A stretch of DNA of 64,000 nt, taken from Hevea brasiliensis. Taxonomy: Eukaryota > Streptophyta > Magnoliopsida > Malpighiales > Euphorbiaceae. The stretch lies in NCBI RefSeq assembly GCF_030052815.1, contig NC_079510.1, positions 24,364,823-24,428,822 of the forward strand. The letters are read 5' to 3'. Of the stretch, positions 44,315-58,777 are shown one piece after another. The notes beneath the pieces are model-generated. The model saw only the letters and a list, made by a program, of their open reading frames with translations, had not been told where the DNA came from and did no database searches. Within the stretch, counting starts at the first letter, position 1. The number at the start of each line of letters is the position of its first letter. Made by a program: the position numbers and the translations under genes.

Positions 44315-47300
44315 TTCTTAAAAAAGTTCATCCTCGAATTTTAAATAATAAGCGCTAAGGAAAAGAAGGTGGTTATTCATTGCTTCTCTAACTCTGCTAT
44401 AGTGTCCTAGCTATTATAACCATTCCATAGCGGAACTCTTACCTCTAACTATTCATTGACCATTCTCCCGACATCTCAAGTACTCATTATACCTCCACTG
44501 TGCTTGACTTGATATCTCATCACTTCAATCAACTTTGGTGCTTATCCTTCTTATATTGCCCCCCCCCCCCCCCACTGTGTCTCTTAGTGACTTCAGTCCT
44601 CATTTCTCTATTTCAACAACCTCTGCTCCCCAAAGACATGACTTATGTTTCTTATCCTATGGTATCCTATGAGATACTTTCCTGTAGCACCTATCATAGG
44701 AATCTCATTCGAAATTCTTACTTGTCCTATGATACTTTGAATTTTCAATATCCTTTGTGTCATTACTAAGGTCCTTGACCAACTCCTGTCCATCTTATGT
44801 AACTAGTCATGTAAAGTTCCATTCAAGTACCAAGTGTACCCTATACCATCTATCAACATTGGAAGGTGAACCGGGTCTCTTCTCTTCTCCTAGGTGACAA
44901 AAGTGTTTGTATTCCCTGATAACCCAGTTAATGCGACCTTATCATTTCCCACTCCTCTAGAAAGGAAGTATCTTAACTTCATCCTAAAGCTTCTGATTAT
45001 GTGACATACTTTCTGATACATTGGCACTTAGATTGAGGCTTCACTACTCCTTTAATCTATCATCTCACTATAACTTATTTTAAACATCCCTTAGTGTGTC
45101 CCTAGCATACTTATTCCTCCTTATTCTCATTATTGTAACCAACTCTACCGAGCTTTTCTCCTGTCCTTTGAATGTTATCCACTTCCCTTTTTCCTATTCT
45201 ACTATTGTTGATATCTTTTCAACCTGCTGTACTTATTCTTTAACTTTTATCCTTTCTCACCCTTACACCTTTTTTCTTCAAGGATGTCCATCCCATCATC
45301 ACTTCAACCTTCTTTTTATTTTGTAGTCCTATCATGATTACTAGTTTTATTACTTTTGAAATTCTAACCTTACAATTGATTTCTACTAGCACATACTTCA
45401 CATTATGTAACACTTGTAATTGACCTTAAAAAATTCTTTTTGTGTCTTCTTTCCTAACTTAATCATCAGAACATTATCATTCCCCACTACTCTTTGTAAG
45501 AAATTGCTCATCATGGTTAGATAGGAGCCCTTGAAAATATAAGTTCCACCACATACGATTCCATATAATAATGTGTAACCCATGTCTCTTTGTCTTTTTC
45601 TTCAACTTTTATCATCTCCTTGCAAAATTATGCTCTACCTATATGGTATCAGCTGCATCAACCCTCTACTGTACCACCATCCTTCCTAACATAACATTTT
45701 ATAATTTATTAACTTTGCTTATTCCTATTCTATATTTCATTTTTATCATCATTTGTATTGTGCCTCTAACTTTTGTTGTATTCTGAAAGATATCTCTTAT
45801 GAATAGATTCTTCCAGTACTAACTTCACCCTTACCTATAATAATTATTTCAATCCTTACACTTTCTAGTGATTTATAACCACCTATACCTATTGCTTCCC
45901 GTTTTTCCCCTACTGTTTTTCTGTCATTATTGCCTTACTGCAAAGTGACTCTATTGATCACACTGCCTAACATTCATAACAAACCTTTAATCACCCTTTC
46001 CTTATCTCCATAGTCCAACCTAATGCCTATGTGTCATTTCCTACCCTTCTTTTCTCTCATCATACCTATATGATCTATTACATTGATCTTAATTAACCTA
46101 TTGTTTACTAGCATCGTCCCTCAGTCTGACAAAACAGTTCAAGACATCGTTGAATACTATTTAATTGTAACTTGCTCAGGTTGCATTCCTTGCCTAACTC
46201 TTCTTATACTGTTAATAGGTTAAAGGAATCTTGTCCCATTGCTACCTACTCCATCTTAAAAATAGAAATAGACAAGGTTTGATCCATGTCCTATAACTCT
46301 GAACTCCATGTTTTGGTTCCTGACACTGCCTGAACTATGACCTGCTCTAAGTCTTATACTTCTGGATTCTATATCTTGACAGTTATCCTCACTCATGTAA
46401 TCTCATTTTGGGTTTTTTAATATTATCTTTCAGTTCATCCTATTCACCTTGCTCAGGATGGCACATTATGTATTTTATGCCTGACTTTGATCTTCCTAAT
46501 CTTGTCCTATTCTTAGCTATTTGGTTTGCTTTTTAATTCATCTCTTTTATCTTACTCGAAATAGAACCTTGATTATTTTATTCCTTAGCTCTATTCTTCT
46601 TCTTGACCTGATAGCTAACTATACTTTTTAGTGTCTTTGCTAGGTCATCTTCACCTTTGTACTACTCAGAATTGGTCTTTTGACCACTCTGATTAGAACT
46701 TTCACTGCTATTCAAATTTCTCTCCTATTACATCTGAAACCAACTATCCAAATTTTCATTTCTATATTTCCTTTTATCTACTGATATTCGATGACTTATT
46801 TTCGCAGACTTGCAGTCATTATCCTTTCTTCTGCTTAACTACAAACTACCACCTAATACCTCAAGGAGGGAATCTACAGGATTCCCTTTTTCCCTTGCTA
46901 CTCCAAAGCTTTGCATCCATCATGATCTGATTCCTTATAATCCTTACAACGAAAATTATACTCTCCCTAAGGCGAGTATTTGAGCCATTATTTCCTATCA
47001 CACTATAGTCCCATTTAGGACATCATTCCATAGATTGTTATATTAGTGGTACTCTTCTGTCTCTCCTAAGAAGACATTACCATATTCTATAGCATAGCTA
47101 GCTGCAAGAGACGTACAACATCTACCGCATTACCACAACTATATTAGGCTACCTACTCTCTTTTTATATTGTAAACTTTCCTAGAATGCCATTTTACAGC
47201 TACAAATATTATTCATAACCTCCAGTCTCCTTTAGGGAGTAGAGTCGTAGTTACACTCTACTGTCACACAAATGAGGTGCTACCTTCATTAAATTTTAGG

Positions 47301-48051
47301 CAATACGTCCACCGTAATGCCAATACTGCCAACAATCTCATACCAGAAACCAGATGATTCCACTAAGTAGGTGTCATCATTACACTGCAACCATACTAAA
47401 AATCTCTAGTGTTGTGCCACTTATGCTATAACTCTATGCTCAAGTTAGGATAACCGAGTCACTAGCTCTAGTTGTCACCCAATTGCGACCTTTGATATTC
47501 TATCTCTAGGATCTTAGACCTTAACTAGGAGCTTTCCTAACTCCTATGTAGAAATAAAACTCTATTACGCATAACTATACCAAAAGCAGAGACCGTCTAC
47601 AAATACCCTCATCATGAAATATCACGGGGAAGCACGCAGCTCTACACAATAATCTCATGTCAGTACAGTAATCTATAGTTTATAGCATAAACATCAAGAA
47701 CATTGTATAATTACTATGATACATTCCACATAATAGATTTCTCGATCCTCTTATCTCTCTTGAACTCACTAATACTATACACTTACTCTGACTGGGCTAT
47801 CCACTGATGACTACTAGCAGTGATACCCTTACTCCCATCTAAGGTAGCTATCTTTATTATAACTATCCTTTAAATACTAGTACCATGCATTAGATAGGTA
47901 CATCGTTAGCCCCATAATGACAAAAACACAACATTCTTTGGAGTATGTATTCCCATGGCAGACCTTAACATGTATGCTAACTCTATTTCACACCTTTATG
48001 TACTCTACAAAAATTAAGACACTAACTAAAGCACTCTTATATTACCTGAGG
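44315..48051 (-). other. Internal region of the LARD-like element, 3' part
   Basis: The + strand is rich in C and T, so the - strand (element sense) is purine-rich as in retroelement RNA. No frame exceeds about 90 codons and no gag, protease, RT or integrase motif is visible in either strand. A (C)n run of 16 lies at 44559-44574. It begins with the polypurine/TTCGAGGATGAA block at 44315-44338. It could be a highly decayed gag-pol or a true non-coding LARD core. Confidence 0.55.
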
Positions 48052-51000
48052 TATAACACCCCTCACCCGTCTACAGTGTAGCCGAGCAAGGTGTACTACA
48101 TTCGGTGCCGGAGCACCCTATCCTGTTTTATTGTTTTTAATATTAATTTAATATCCATTTAATTTTATTATCTCACTTGTAGAAAATTTTTTTTATCCCA
48201 TTTCATTTTTATGGAGACCCAGACAGAGTTCCCTCTGTTCTATTAGTGTATGGTGGGTTTCATGTTACCTGTTAAAACAATTTATATCCATTTCATCATA
48301 TCACTTCTCATGCTCATATCAATTTCAAGAAAATAAATTACATTTCATTCATATAAAGTTTACATATACAATAATTTAAAGTTTATATACAATCCAAAAT
48401 TATTTACATCATTTACTTATGTACAATGATCCAAAATGCAAAATTTAAATACACATGAGCCCTACCCAAAATGAACTGGTGAGGTGACACTGACCCTGTA
48501 GCAGATCTGATCCTCTCTATCTATACTCTCCTGCTATTGTTGCGGCTGCTGGTGCTCTCCAGTACCTACGCGTGGTAAGAACCAACGCGCTAAGATAATG
48601 CTTAGTGGTGCATAAATAAGGAAAAATAACTAAATAATTTAAAATAATTAATTCACGTATAACCTTATAAATAAATATCAATTTTCATGCATTTAAAATC
48701 TTTTATATGTTTTCTAGAACTTTGGAAATAAATAAGCTAATAGGGATCTTTTCTGTGCATATACCTTATATTGAGTCTTATAAAATTCATATTAATGATT
48801 TTCTCATGTATTTATTTATATTTAAGGCTCATTGCTTTTATCTGTGCCCAAGTAACCTATGACAGACTATAAAGACTGGATACACGGGAGTATACTAGTC
48901 AGACATCAGTATGTCTACTCAGTATACAATGGTCATATCAGGCACAAGGCCAGCGGGTCTGTCAATGATTATCCCTGTGGGCAGCACTGCAATATCTAGT
49001 CCCTAATTGGTATACCAATCGATCCATGCTTTATAAATGAGTCTAGGCATACTTTGGGCAGAATAGTATTATTAAATATTTATAATTTCATTAATTCATG
49101 TTATTTTTATGCTTAACAATTTATTCTAGTTCATTTCATCTCATATGCCTAGTTATTTGAAAGGTCCAGATTTGGTGCACTATTTTTTTTTACATGGCAA
49201 ATTGACTAGGATGTGGCCACTGTTTGGCCACTCTCCCTTCATAGAATTTGTTCCTCTATGTCTTATCTTTGTTTTCCTTTTTGAATCATATTAATTAGAG
49301 TTTTAGAACTCAAGTTATGGTTAAATAACCATAATAGGCTCACTGTCTCTTTCAGCGTCCAGAATTAGGCAGATTCTGGAATCTGTATTTATCTAATTAA
49401 TTGGACATGTTACAGTCATTTTTAGGTTTAATATTCTTCATAAAAGTGATTACCTTATGTCTTATGGTCCCTCAAAAATTTTAATTACAATTGTCCAAAT
49501 TTTGTAGCATTAGTTATGGCCAAATCACTGGCCTGGACTCAAGTACCTTGTGTCCTCAGGGTCTAGGTTTAGGTCAGTAACTTTGACCTCCATTTTAGGG
49601 TTCTTATGTTCATAGTTTGAAGACCATGTCTAAAACAAAGTTGGAGCCCTGTTTCTTAAGGTTCCAGATCAGTATGGCTCATCCTAATTAGAGTTTCCTA
49701 GTGGGAGATATGACTTAAAGTCTGTTCTGAGGTCAAGTGTAGTTTGGTCAAACTCCAGGTTTTGATGTGCTAACTTTTTCTAACCATTTGACCTAGTTCC
49801 TTTGGGTTCCGGGTTTTGGTCAAAAGACCAATATTGTAGACCTATGTCTTGTAAAAATTTTTCCATTAGTTTCATTGCATTTGGATCTTTATAGACCAAG
49901 CTATGGCCATTTGCCAAAAGCTGGTCGGGTGAGCTTTAGTCCGAGAACTTAGGCGAGAATGGTGCAGTCGGTTGGTATCCTAACTTGAGTCAACAATTTC
50001 ATTTGGTTAGAAGCATTTATGGGCTTGGTGTTCTAAATGAAAGTTGTAGTCCTATGTCTAATCTTTCCAATGGTATAAAATTCAGGTCATTTAGACACAT
50101 GCAGAGGAGTTATGGCCAAATTTCATTTTTAGGTTTGGTATTTGGATATTCGGATTAGGACAGTAAATTGACCAAGATTTTGATAGAATTTGGGTAGGGT
50201 TTATTCATGAAAAATGGAGTATTTTGAGTCTAGTTTCACCTCCAACTAGAGTCACACAACTTCAGTTATAACTCAAAGAAGACACTAGACTCATAGGTTC
50301 GAATTTCCTGTATAAGAGAAGCACTCCCAATATTCCATTCTCCTTACTCTCAACTATAATTTATCATTCATAACACTTCAAATGATCAACAAACAGTCTT
50401 AGTAAGATCAATCCCAAGCCATAACACCAAGGTACCAAAATTAATTCAAACCCTAACTCAAAATTTCTCAAATATTCAAATCCTACATCACACACATCAA
50501 TTTATGTTCAAAGTCTCATAATCACCATCAAAGCCACCCATAAATATCTTTAATTGCATCAAAACTCATCAAACACTTTCCTAATTCATGGCTGCTAAAA
50601 ATTGATCCTTCAATTATTTATCATCTTCTTTCAATTTCATAAGAATTTAACCTAATTCACTATACTAACAATGATCAAAGAAAGAAAGAAATGTGGATAT
50701 GGCACTAACCTCTTTGGAACCAAGTTTGGGTTTTGTAAAACTTCAATTTTTCTTCAAATTTTTGCTGCCCAAAGCTTCCTCAATGTGTAGGGAACATTTT
50801 TAGTGAAGGGATCCTAGGGTTATGGGGTAAGATTAGCTAAGGATTTAAGTGAGAAGTTTGGTTAACAATGGTGAAAGGAGTGAGAGAGAGAATCGGCCGA
50901 AGGAGGAAGACAAGGAGCAGAATTTGTTTTCTCAATTTAACTCATTTTTATCTCTTTTAATTAGGTTTATAAGTATGTGTCACAATGTGATTGCGTGGAG

Positions 51001-51572
51001 GCATTTTAATGACATCATGGTGATGTCATAAGTCCCATTTAATTCATTTTCTTTTCTTTTCTTTTCTACTCATTTTCAATTTAATTTATAGCAATATTTA
51101 TTCACATTTTATGTCATATAATTTATTTACTCAATTGGACAAGTTGTTCAAAAATCGTCTTTGAAGGCGAAATGACCAAAATGCCCTCCATTTGGCTTAA
51201 GAAGCCAAAACTATCTGTACCAATCTTAAAAATTCTCCTAACCTTTTCTTGGCATTATAATGCTACCTAGGGCACCGTAACTTTTCTCTGACATTCCAGA
51301 AATTATTTCATAGGGTTCCCCTACTGTTATAGGGTCGACAACTGTATTTACAGTCCCTTCCCGTTGGGTCACCCATCGCCGGGGTACCAGCTCATTTAAC
51401 TTTGTTGTATTTCATTTCTAAAATTTTTCCTTAATTTTTTTTTGTCTTTATTTAGTCAATTTATGCTTCCTTACTCTAGTTTGAGTGTAGTTCTAGACAT
51501 CCTAGCTGTTCGAACAGACGTTAGTCTTCAGAACAGTAGAATGTACGGACTACCTAAAATGAGGGCGTTACA
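48052..51572 (-). mobile_element. Solo LTR (3.5 kb) of a second Tekay/Del-like family
   Basis: Flanked by a perfect TGAGG duplication (48047-48051 and 51573-51577). On the - strand it runs TGTAACGCCCTCATTTTAGG to GGGGTGTTATA. No internal PBS, PPT or coding domain is present, so the 3521 bp are one long LTR left by recombination. The same family end is seen at 771-837. It inserted into the internal part of the LARD-like element and so is younger than it. Confidence 0.8.
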
Positions 51573-51704
51573 TGAGGTATAACATAGGAAGCTAGAAACA
51601 AGGAGTTACAAAAGAAAAATAGGATCCTATACTCCACATGTGACCTCCTAACAAGACCCTTTTTAAATCGCTAGACATGCATTTCCCATGAATCTGGAGC
51701 CTAA

Positions 51705-51716
51705 GCTCTAATATCA
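51705..51716 (-). promoter_or_regulatory. Primer binding site of the LARD-like element
   Basis: The minus strand reads TGATATTAGAGC, two mismatches from the initiator-Met PBS TGGTATCAGAGC, four bases inside the 5' LTR. It fixes the element on the - strand. Confidence 0.65.
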
Positions 51717-51720
51717 ACTT

Positions 51721-52359
51721 TGTCACGACCCGATCCCATGGGCCAGTCCGGCACTAGGACTTGGGCTAGCAAAAAGCCTCCGAGGCCTGTAGTAAGCCTT
51801 ATTGTTCCCCAAATCCATAATCAGGGCCAAAATCTGAGGCCCACATGCAAATAAAATAAAATATTATACTTTTATTTAGGCCAAACTAACACGATAATCA
51901 TCAGATACTAAAGTTAGGGGAGTCCAGCTCAACTTTGATACCACCATTTACAAACAATTTAAATATCATAAAAATTTTGAATTTATTAAAAATAACAAAA
52001 CTTAAATTTACATAGCGCCTGACAAGATTATTACTATTGCTAACACATGCGGAGTTCTATATTATAATTTTAGAAAATAATAATACAAATAAATAACTGC
52101 TAATAAACCTACGAGGAAGAAAGCAAGTTATTATGAAAAAAAGAACTCCTCCTGTAGCTTGGAAAAATAAGGTGAAGCAGAGTGAGGTTCAACTCATAAA
52201 GTAAGATATTAATTTTACATACAATTTCTATAACTATCTAAATCTAGTGCATCCTTAAGAATGAAAATGCAACATCTTCACACAATTTAAACAAGTCAAG
52301 TCATAATCACACCAAAGATAATCTAGAGCACTCAAACACCCGTGTGTCAAATTCATACT

Positions 52360-52398
<39 letters not shown>

Positions 52399-54880
52399 GG
52401 GAGCTAATCCCCTATCTGACTCTCTTAGTTCCAACCTCGCTAGCGAGATCAACTCAAATCGGACTTTCTCTTAATATCCAAATGCGGGGCCTAGCGAGAT
52501 CAACTCAAGCCGTGCCTACTCTGACTTATCCATAATAAGGATTGGGTCTCAACAAGTCAAGCTCCAGCTGCGTCTACTCGTCCTACCCATATCCGTATAC
52601 ACACCACAGACAGCAAACTCACACACACAGCTCCAAATTGCCATAAAGCAACATATACAATAAGTCATCAATTACATATGCAACACAGGGCATGTCTAAA
52701 AATTAATTATGTGCATATATTTATAAGTGATGCATGAGCATGCCTTGGATATATAATAATATTGAAATTATAAATAAAATCAGTATCTACTCACAGATTA
52801 GTCGATTGGACTACAACTGGTCTGGGTAAAAGGAAAAGATGGCCAACATCGACCACCTAAACACACACATTGATCTCTGTCAAAAAAAACTGACAAAATT
52901 AAATAATTGATTTAAACCATAAAATCAAAATAATTCCTAAGATCTTACCGAAATTTTGGTAGAGTTTTTCCTGTACCTAGGACCTACCCAACCTGCAAAG
53001 CAGTTCAAATAACACTTTTAATATCACAAGCATTAAGCCCACATATTAGTAACATCACATGGCCCCTCCTGGGCCCTCAAAAACTAACCAAACTCACACA
53101 ATCACAAGGTTTAAAACTGATATTTTCTAAAAACCACCCAAACTAGCTTTAAAAATTCTATAAACTAGCCCTGTGGTCTTTAACAATATTATAAGGCTAT
53201 TGTGAAAGGAATTACAAATTTGTGATCACCCATGAATATTTTATGAATTTTATTCTAAACTCAATATTAGGCAAAAATTGAGCAACTTGAAGTTCGGATT
53301 TACCTATACCGTCGACCCACGGAATACGTTCAAAGCGTGCGAAAATACTAGGATCAAGTATATCACGCCACGTTCTAAGATGGGCGTAGGATAGTCGATG
53401 CCGTTGAAAACTCGGCCTTGGGCATTGGTGAACTATCATTAATCCGATCACACCTAAATTAAGCCAAAAAATTGTTAATAATTATCATAAAATTATTTTT
53501 AATTTTTGAAAATTAAAAAAGTCTGAAAATTACACCAAGCGATTTGAACCGTCTGATGATCGCTTTTTTCAAATAGCATCTGATCGGAGCGGGGTCAGTC
53601 CCATCTTGAAGGTTTTAAATCGCCTGAGTCCATCGGTGGTCTCGGATTTCAGATCCGACAGTTAGATCGCTAAAAAAGTGACTATAAGCTTAAAGAATAC
53701 CCATTTTCTCTCTCTTCCATTCTCTCTCCTCCGGCCACCACACCTAGTACCACTGGTCGGGAATAGATAGGGGTGAGTATTCGTTCAAACAGAACCAAAT
53801 TAAATTATAAAAATCGAATTACATATTTTAGAAACCGAACCGAACTGAAATGGATAAATAATCGAATCGAACCGAACTGCTCTATTTCGGCTCGGTTTGG
53901 TTCAATCTGATCGGTTTTGATTTTTAATTGATTTTTTAATTTAGACTTCATTTTCAAGTTATTTGGTCTAATTTTGACTTTGGTTTGAACCTAATAAATA
54001 TTAATCAATGAAATTAAACAATTTATATATATATAAATTAAATATAGTTCATAAATTCCCTATAAAAATAAATCAATTCAAAAATCAATTCGGTTCGATT
54101 TAGTTCGATTTGAATAAACAAAATTATTATTATGTTCGGTTCGATTTTTTGATTTAAACTGAAATATGCTCACCCCTAGGAATAGAAGCTGAGAGAGAGG
54201 AGTTGGCGCTACCCTTCCCATGTCGGGAGGCTGGAGTTGGCCGAAAATGAGGAGAGAAGGGGGTGTGCAATCTTTCTCTCTCTCTCGCTCTCTCCTCACC
54301 TTTGTCATTTTCCTCCACGACCGGCAGCAATTTGCGGTCCATAGGAAGATGCCGATCATGTAGAAGCCTCTAGAGTCCTTGCGCCGTTGTTGTCTCTTTA
54401 GTGATGGCGATCACGCCGGTGTATTGATGGAGAGGGGAGAAGGTGGCGAGGAGAGAGAGGAAAAAAAAAAAAGCTGTCTTCTTTTTTTTTTTTAACTTTT
54501 AATTATACTATTGATCTTCTAACTTTTCGAGTTTATTCAAATAAGTCCAAAATTCTTTTTCGATTGCGTACCAAATGCAATTTATGCATATTTAAACAAT
54601 AATAATGATAATAATAGTAATAATCAAGTTAATAATAATTTAATCAAACCTGAGAACCAAAGTTAAAAATAATATATTTTATTAATTAATTTAATATTAA
54701 TTTATAAAAATAACAATTTCAATTAAAATTGAGCTATTAAATAATTTATAAAATATGTTTAGAAATAATATTAAAAATATATAAATGGAAGTTCTACAAA
54801 AATTATAAATTAGTTAAAAAACATTAAAATATTATATAAAAATATAAAATTTATATTTTAAAAAAATTCCGGTTATTACA
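51721..54880 (-). repeat. 5' LTR of the LARD-like element, with MITE inside
   Basis: 3160 bp. Without the MITE and its 8-bp duplication it is 2741 bp, very close to the other LTR. An (AC)n/(TA)n microsatellite lies at about 52361-52398. Confidence 0.85.
53768..54178. mobile_element. hAT-type MITE
   Basis: 411 bp with termini TAGGGGTGAG and CTCACCCCTA, and a perfect 8-bp duplication GGAATAGA (53760-53767 and 54179-54186). The interior has many GGTTCGGTT/AACCGAAC blocks. The other LTR of the host element lacks it at the homologous site, so it inserted after the LARD-like element. Confidence 0.9.
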
Positions 54881-54886
54881 TCTCCA

Positions 54887-57503
54887 TGTGGTAAAACCTC
54901 CTTATTTTAATTTTTTATATAAAAATTAATTTTATCTATAATTTATATAAATACACGAATGCGAATGCGGGGCGAATGCGGGGACAAACTTTTTGGAGTA
55001 CAATAATATCTCTATAAATATTAATTAATATCAATAATATAGATTAAAACCTTTAATTTTATTATAATTCTAGATTTAAAATTATAGATTATCCTACTTA
55101 TATAAAAATTCTCTCTCATTAGTTATCTTTATATAATTAATTATAATATTGTAAAATTCTTAAACTTTTTTCTTCTAGGTGTACAAGAAAACAAATATCA
55201 TAATACAAATAATAGTAATATCAATATAAAAGAATTACGATAGCATCATGATAATGGATAATATGAAAAAAATTATGATAATAATTCTAATCACAATTTT
55301 ATAAGTAATTAATAAAATTCACGTATGATTTGTTAATAATTATTATATAATATATATACAATTTTAAATTACATTGTATATGATTTTATTAATTAAAATA
55401 GTATATAATATAAAATCATGTAAATAATATAAAAATCAATTGCACATGATTTGTTTAATCCATAATGCACATAGTAATTATATTAAAAAATTTCATTAAG
55501 TATTATTTTTTTTATTTGAAATTGTATATAATTATAGCATAATTCTTTAGTTTTCTTATAATGTTAATATTAAATTTGTTACAAGAAGATTTAAAATTGT
55601 GAAAGTATATTTTAATTATAAAATTTTCACGATAGGTCTCACTTTCTCTTCTATTTATTCATTTTGTTGATATATTTCCACTCTCATTAACTTACATCTA
55701 TCATAATATATATATTACTAATTCTAAAAAAAAATCATATATAATATCATAATAATTTATAGAGTAATTTTCAAAATGCATCTTGTAATTTAATAATACA
55801 TTATAATTTTAAAAGATAAAATTTTCATTTTTAATTTAATTTGTATCTTGAAATTGTATGCCATTATATTATCATTTCATCCATTAACAAAACAAAATCC
55901 TGGCAATACATTAAAATTATACGAAATTACCATATCAATATTTTATTGATAAATGTAGGGGTAATGTGATAACTTAAAATCTTATGGTACTAATTAATTT
56001 GATGAAGATAAAAGTTTTGTCCCATAAATGGTAATGTGCTAAATCATAAGGTATAATTTTAAACTTATCCATTTATGCTAAGTATAAATATTAATTATTA
56101 TTATTTATATTATCGATTTGTGCTAAATCATTTATGTTAAGGTTTTTTTTTTAATTTTCTAATTAATAAAATTCCTCTTATTATAAAATAAAAAACTTCA
56201 TTATACAGAAAAATTAACTTTAATTCTAAATTATCAAAAAATATTAAAATACAAACAAATCAAACTTATTTTCTTTAAAATAAAAGAATAAAATTTGAAC
56301 CCAATATTGTAAGCCAATTTAAATGCAAAACGAATCTGTCATTTTGAATTTTAAACAACTTTGCCTATTCATATTTTTTAAAGGCTCATTATTATATTAT
56401 CTTTTTATTTGATTATATTTGAATTAATTATTAAATTATTATCACATATTAACAGTTAAATTAATTATAGCACATAAATTTTTATAAAAAATATAATCTA
56501 ATTAAAGATATAAAAATTTTTAAATTAATAAATATTTTTATTTACAGAATCAACTAAATGAACATTAAAATTAATATTTTAATATAAATAATTATATTTA
56601 ACATTTATACATAAATTATAAATTAAATAATTGTAAATAAATTATTTAAAGGCCATGTTAGAATGAGGGTGAACTCTTCAATGAATAAAAGTACCCTTAA
56701 TTTTTATATTATTTATAATTATATTTTTTATATTATTTAAATTAATTGCTTTTAGAGTTTTTACAAATTAAAAATTTCAAGTCCTACTTTGGCTTACTTA
56801 TAAATTTCTATTATAATCCAAAACAAAGTTGAAATTATATAATAAATTTTATTTTTATATATGAAAATTAACTTTTTTAAGATAATAGGATATATAATTT
56901 ATATTATTATATTTATTAGTTTTTCTAACTTTATTTTCTTATTATTAAAATAAGTTGCACAGTTCATAAAAATTGATATTTTAAAATTCAAATTATATAT
57001 ATCCATAAAAATCATAATTACAAAAAATCAATATTACAAGAATTGAATCACATTGGTCCAAACTTATTTATTGTTTAATACGATTCTTTTTTTTTTTTAT
57101 TGACAATTAAACTGAAAACAGTACTAAATTATCTCAAATTAAAAAAGCCAAAAATTGATTCCATTTATGTATTTCTTATTTTTTTAGATACTTTATATAA
57201 TTTTAATATAATTACATGTTATATCATATTTTATTAATTTGATGCACGTGCAACGTACGTACTTTAAAGACTAGTCATATTAAATATTAACTTTTTATTT
57301 AAATATTTTAAAATTTTAATTATTAAAATTTTATCTTATAAAAAAATAATTATCTACAATTCTTTTTATTATATCTTTTAAGAATTTTAAAATTCTTAAG
57401 GTTATAATCTTAAATATTATAAAAATTATGTTTATCATATTGATTATATATTTTTAGATGCATTTTTAGTTAGATTTAGAAAAATGATTAATTTTTTTAA
57501 AAC

Positions 57504-57504
<1 letters not shown>
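54887..57504. other. AT-rich spacer
   Basis: No gene. Mostly A/T with short GC-richer scraps (GAATGCGGGGCGAATGCGGGG at about 54959-54979). The scrap is a tandem of GAATGCGGGG. Confidence 0.45.
57241..57275 (+). mobile_element. Weak candidate Helitron 3' terminus
   Basis: GCACGTGCAACGTACGTAC has self-complementary segments, and CTAGT follows 12 bases later (57271-57275). The fold is less convincing than at 39748, and a 5' end was not found. Confidence 0.25.

Positions 57505-57571
<67 letters not shown>
57505..57571. repeat. (TA)n microsatellite, left part
   Basis: About 33 TA units. They continue at 58778-58814 after the solo LTR, so the tract was split by that insertion. Confidence 0.9.
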
Positions 57572-57576
<5 letters not shown>

Positions 57577-58771
57577 GACCTAGGAGGTCCTAATCCATAT
57601 TTTAATAATAATAAATAATTAGTGTGCCACTAATCTACTTTAAAAGTGTTTGTGTTGACATTGTAGGTCCCAAGTTTGAAATTGTGATATTACTTCAAAT
57701 CAAGATTGAAGAAGAGTAAGAAATTAAAGTAAAGGTCAAAGAGACACTACAATGTAATTTCTTTTTTTTTTTTTTTTGAATCTCAATTAGTTAATTATGT
57801 TGGCTCAAGTTTAGGAATTTCCAAAGTCTCTTAGTATCTTTGTTTTTGCCTTTTTCTTGACCAAGGGGAGCAAAATGAAGTTTTCATTATTGAGAATTAC
57901 AAAATTTGTTTTTGAAAGTATTTTTATTGAAATGTTTATTAAATTAGCTTTCTAACAGTTTAAACGGATCAAAAGTCTGAATTCTGGACAAAAAGTTATG
58001 AGTTTTTGAAGTCTTTTTATATTTTTGTCCACAGAGTACTTCGGTAGCTAAAGTAAGAGACTTTGATAGTCAAAGTCAAGTTTTCAAAAGTGAGCTTTTA
58101 GCGCCTCCGCCTTCGATGTCGGAATAAGGAACTTTGATAACCGAACCTGGGTTTCTACAACTTGATAAAATGGGGTTTGGGTAGTTGAATGGCTCTATTT
58201 GCATTTAATGCACTATCAACGGCCATTTTCTTGCCAAAACTATAAATAAAGATCATTTATAACTAGAGGGAAGTTACAGCAACTAATTTTTGAGAATTTA
58301 TTATATTCTAAAGCTTTTCCTCTTTCTCTCTCTAAAACTTGAGCTTCCATAATTAATTCTTGAGAGCTTGTTTGTTTAAGCTGTAATTTTTAAGTTTAGA
58401 GTATTAGTTCAAAGTTATTGAGAGTATTCATTATAACTTGAGTATGATAGAGTATTAAATTGCTTTTGTGAGAAAAGGGAATTGTAAAAGAGTAAGAGCT
58501 CTTGTGATTTTTGTAAGGGATTTATTCTTTACCCAAAGAAAAATTATAGTAGAGTTAACTATGAAAGAGGGCATTATGGTAGAGTTAACTCTGAAAGAGG
58601 GCTTTGAGGAGAGGACATAGGCTTTGGATGGTCGAACTTCTATAAATTTCTTGTGTTCATTATTCTTTTCCTTTTCACTTGTGCTTACTCTTAAAAAATC
58701 CCTCTTGGCCTTTAAAATTTTGAATTAGAACCCCAGTCACTCCTCCTCCCCCTCTTGAGTTGCTACAAGGG

Positions 58772-58777
<6 letters not shown>
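57572..58777. mobile_element. Solo LTR inserted into a (TA)n tract
   Basis: 1206 bp from TGTTGGACCT to GGGACAACA with ATATA on both sides (57567-57571 and 58778-58782). A TATA-type CTATAAATAAAG lies near 58238 and a CT-rich leader follows, then a CCCCCTCTTGAG block before the end. TGTTGG...CAACA termini suggest a Ty1/copia LTR in + orientation. No PBS or internal domain adjoins. Because the flank is TA-repeat DNA, the ATATA duplication alone is weak evidence. Confidence 0.65.

Larger units (their letters stand above)
41567..54880 (-). mobile_element. LARD-like element of Tekay/Del type (large LTRs, no gag-pol)
   Basis: LTRs of 2748 bp (41567-44314) and 3160 bp (51721-54880, or 2741 bp after removing a MITE and its duplication) are flanked by a perfect TCTCCA duplication (41561-41566 and 54881-54886). 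On the - strand each LTR runs TGTAATAACC to GGTCGTGACA (or CATGACA). The PBS (51705-51716) and a TTCGAGGATGAACTTTTTTAAG tract before the 3' LTR (minus strand, 44315-44338) are the hallmarks of Tekay/Del elements. The internal region, once a nested LTR is removed, is 3.9 kb without any retroviral frame. Confidence 0.85.

Noticed and set aside
50849..51031. 60-codon ORF starting MRSLVNNGERSE
   Set aside because: It lies inside the solo LTR, is short, and has no domain.
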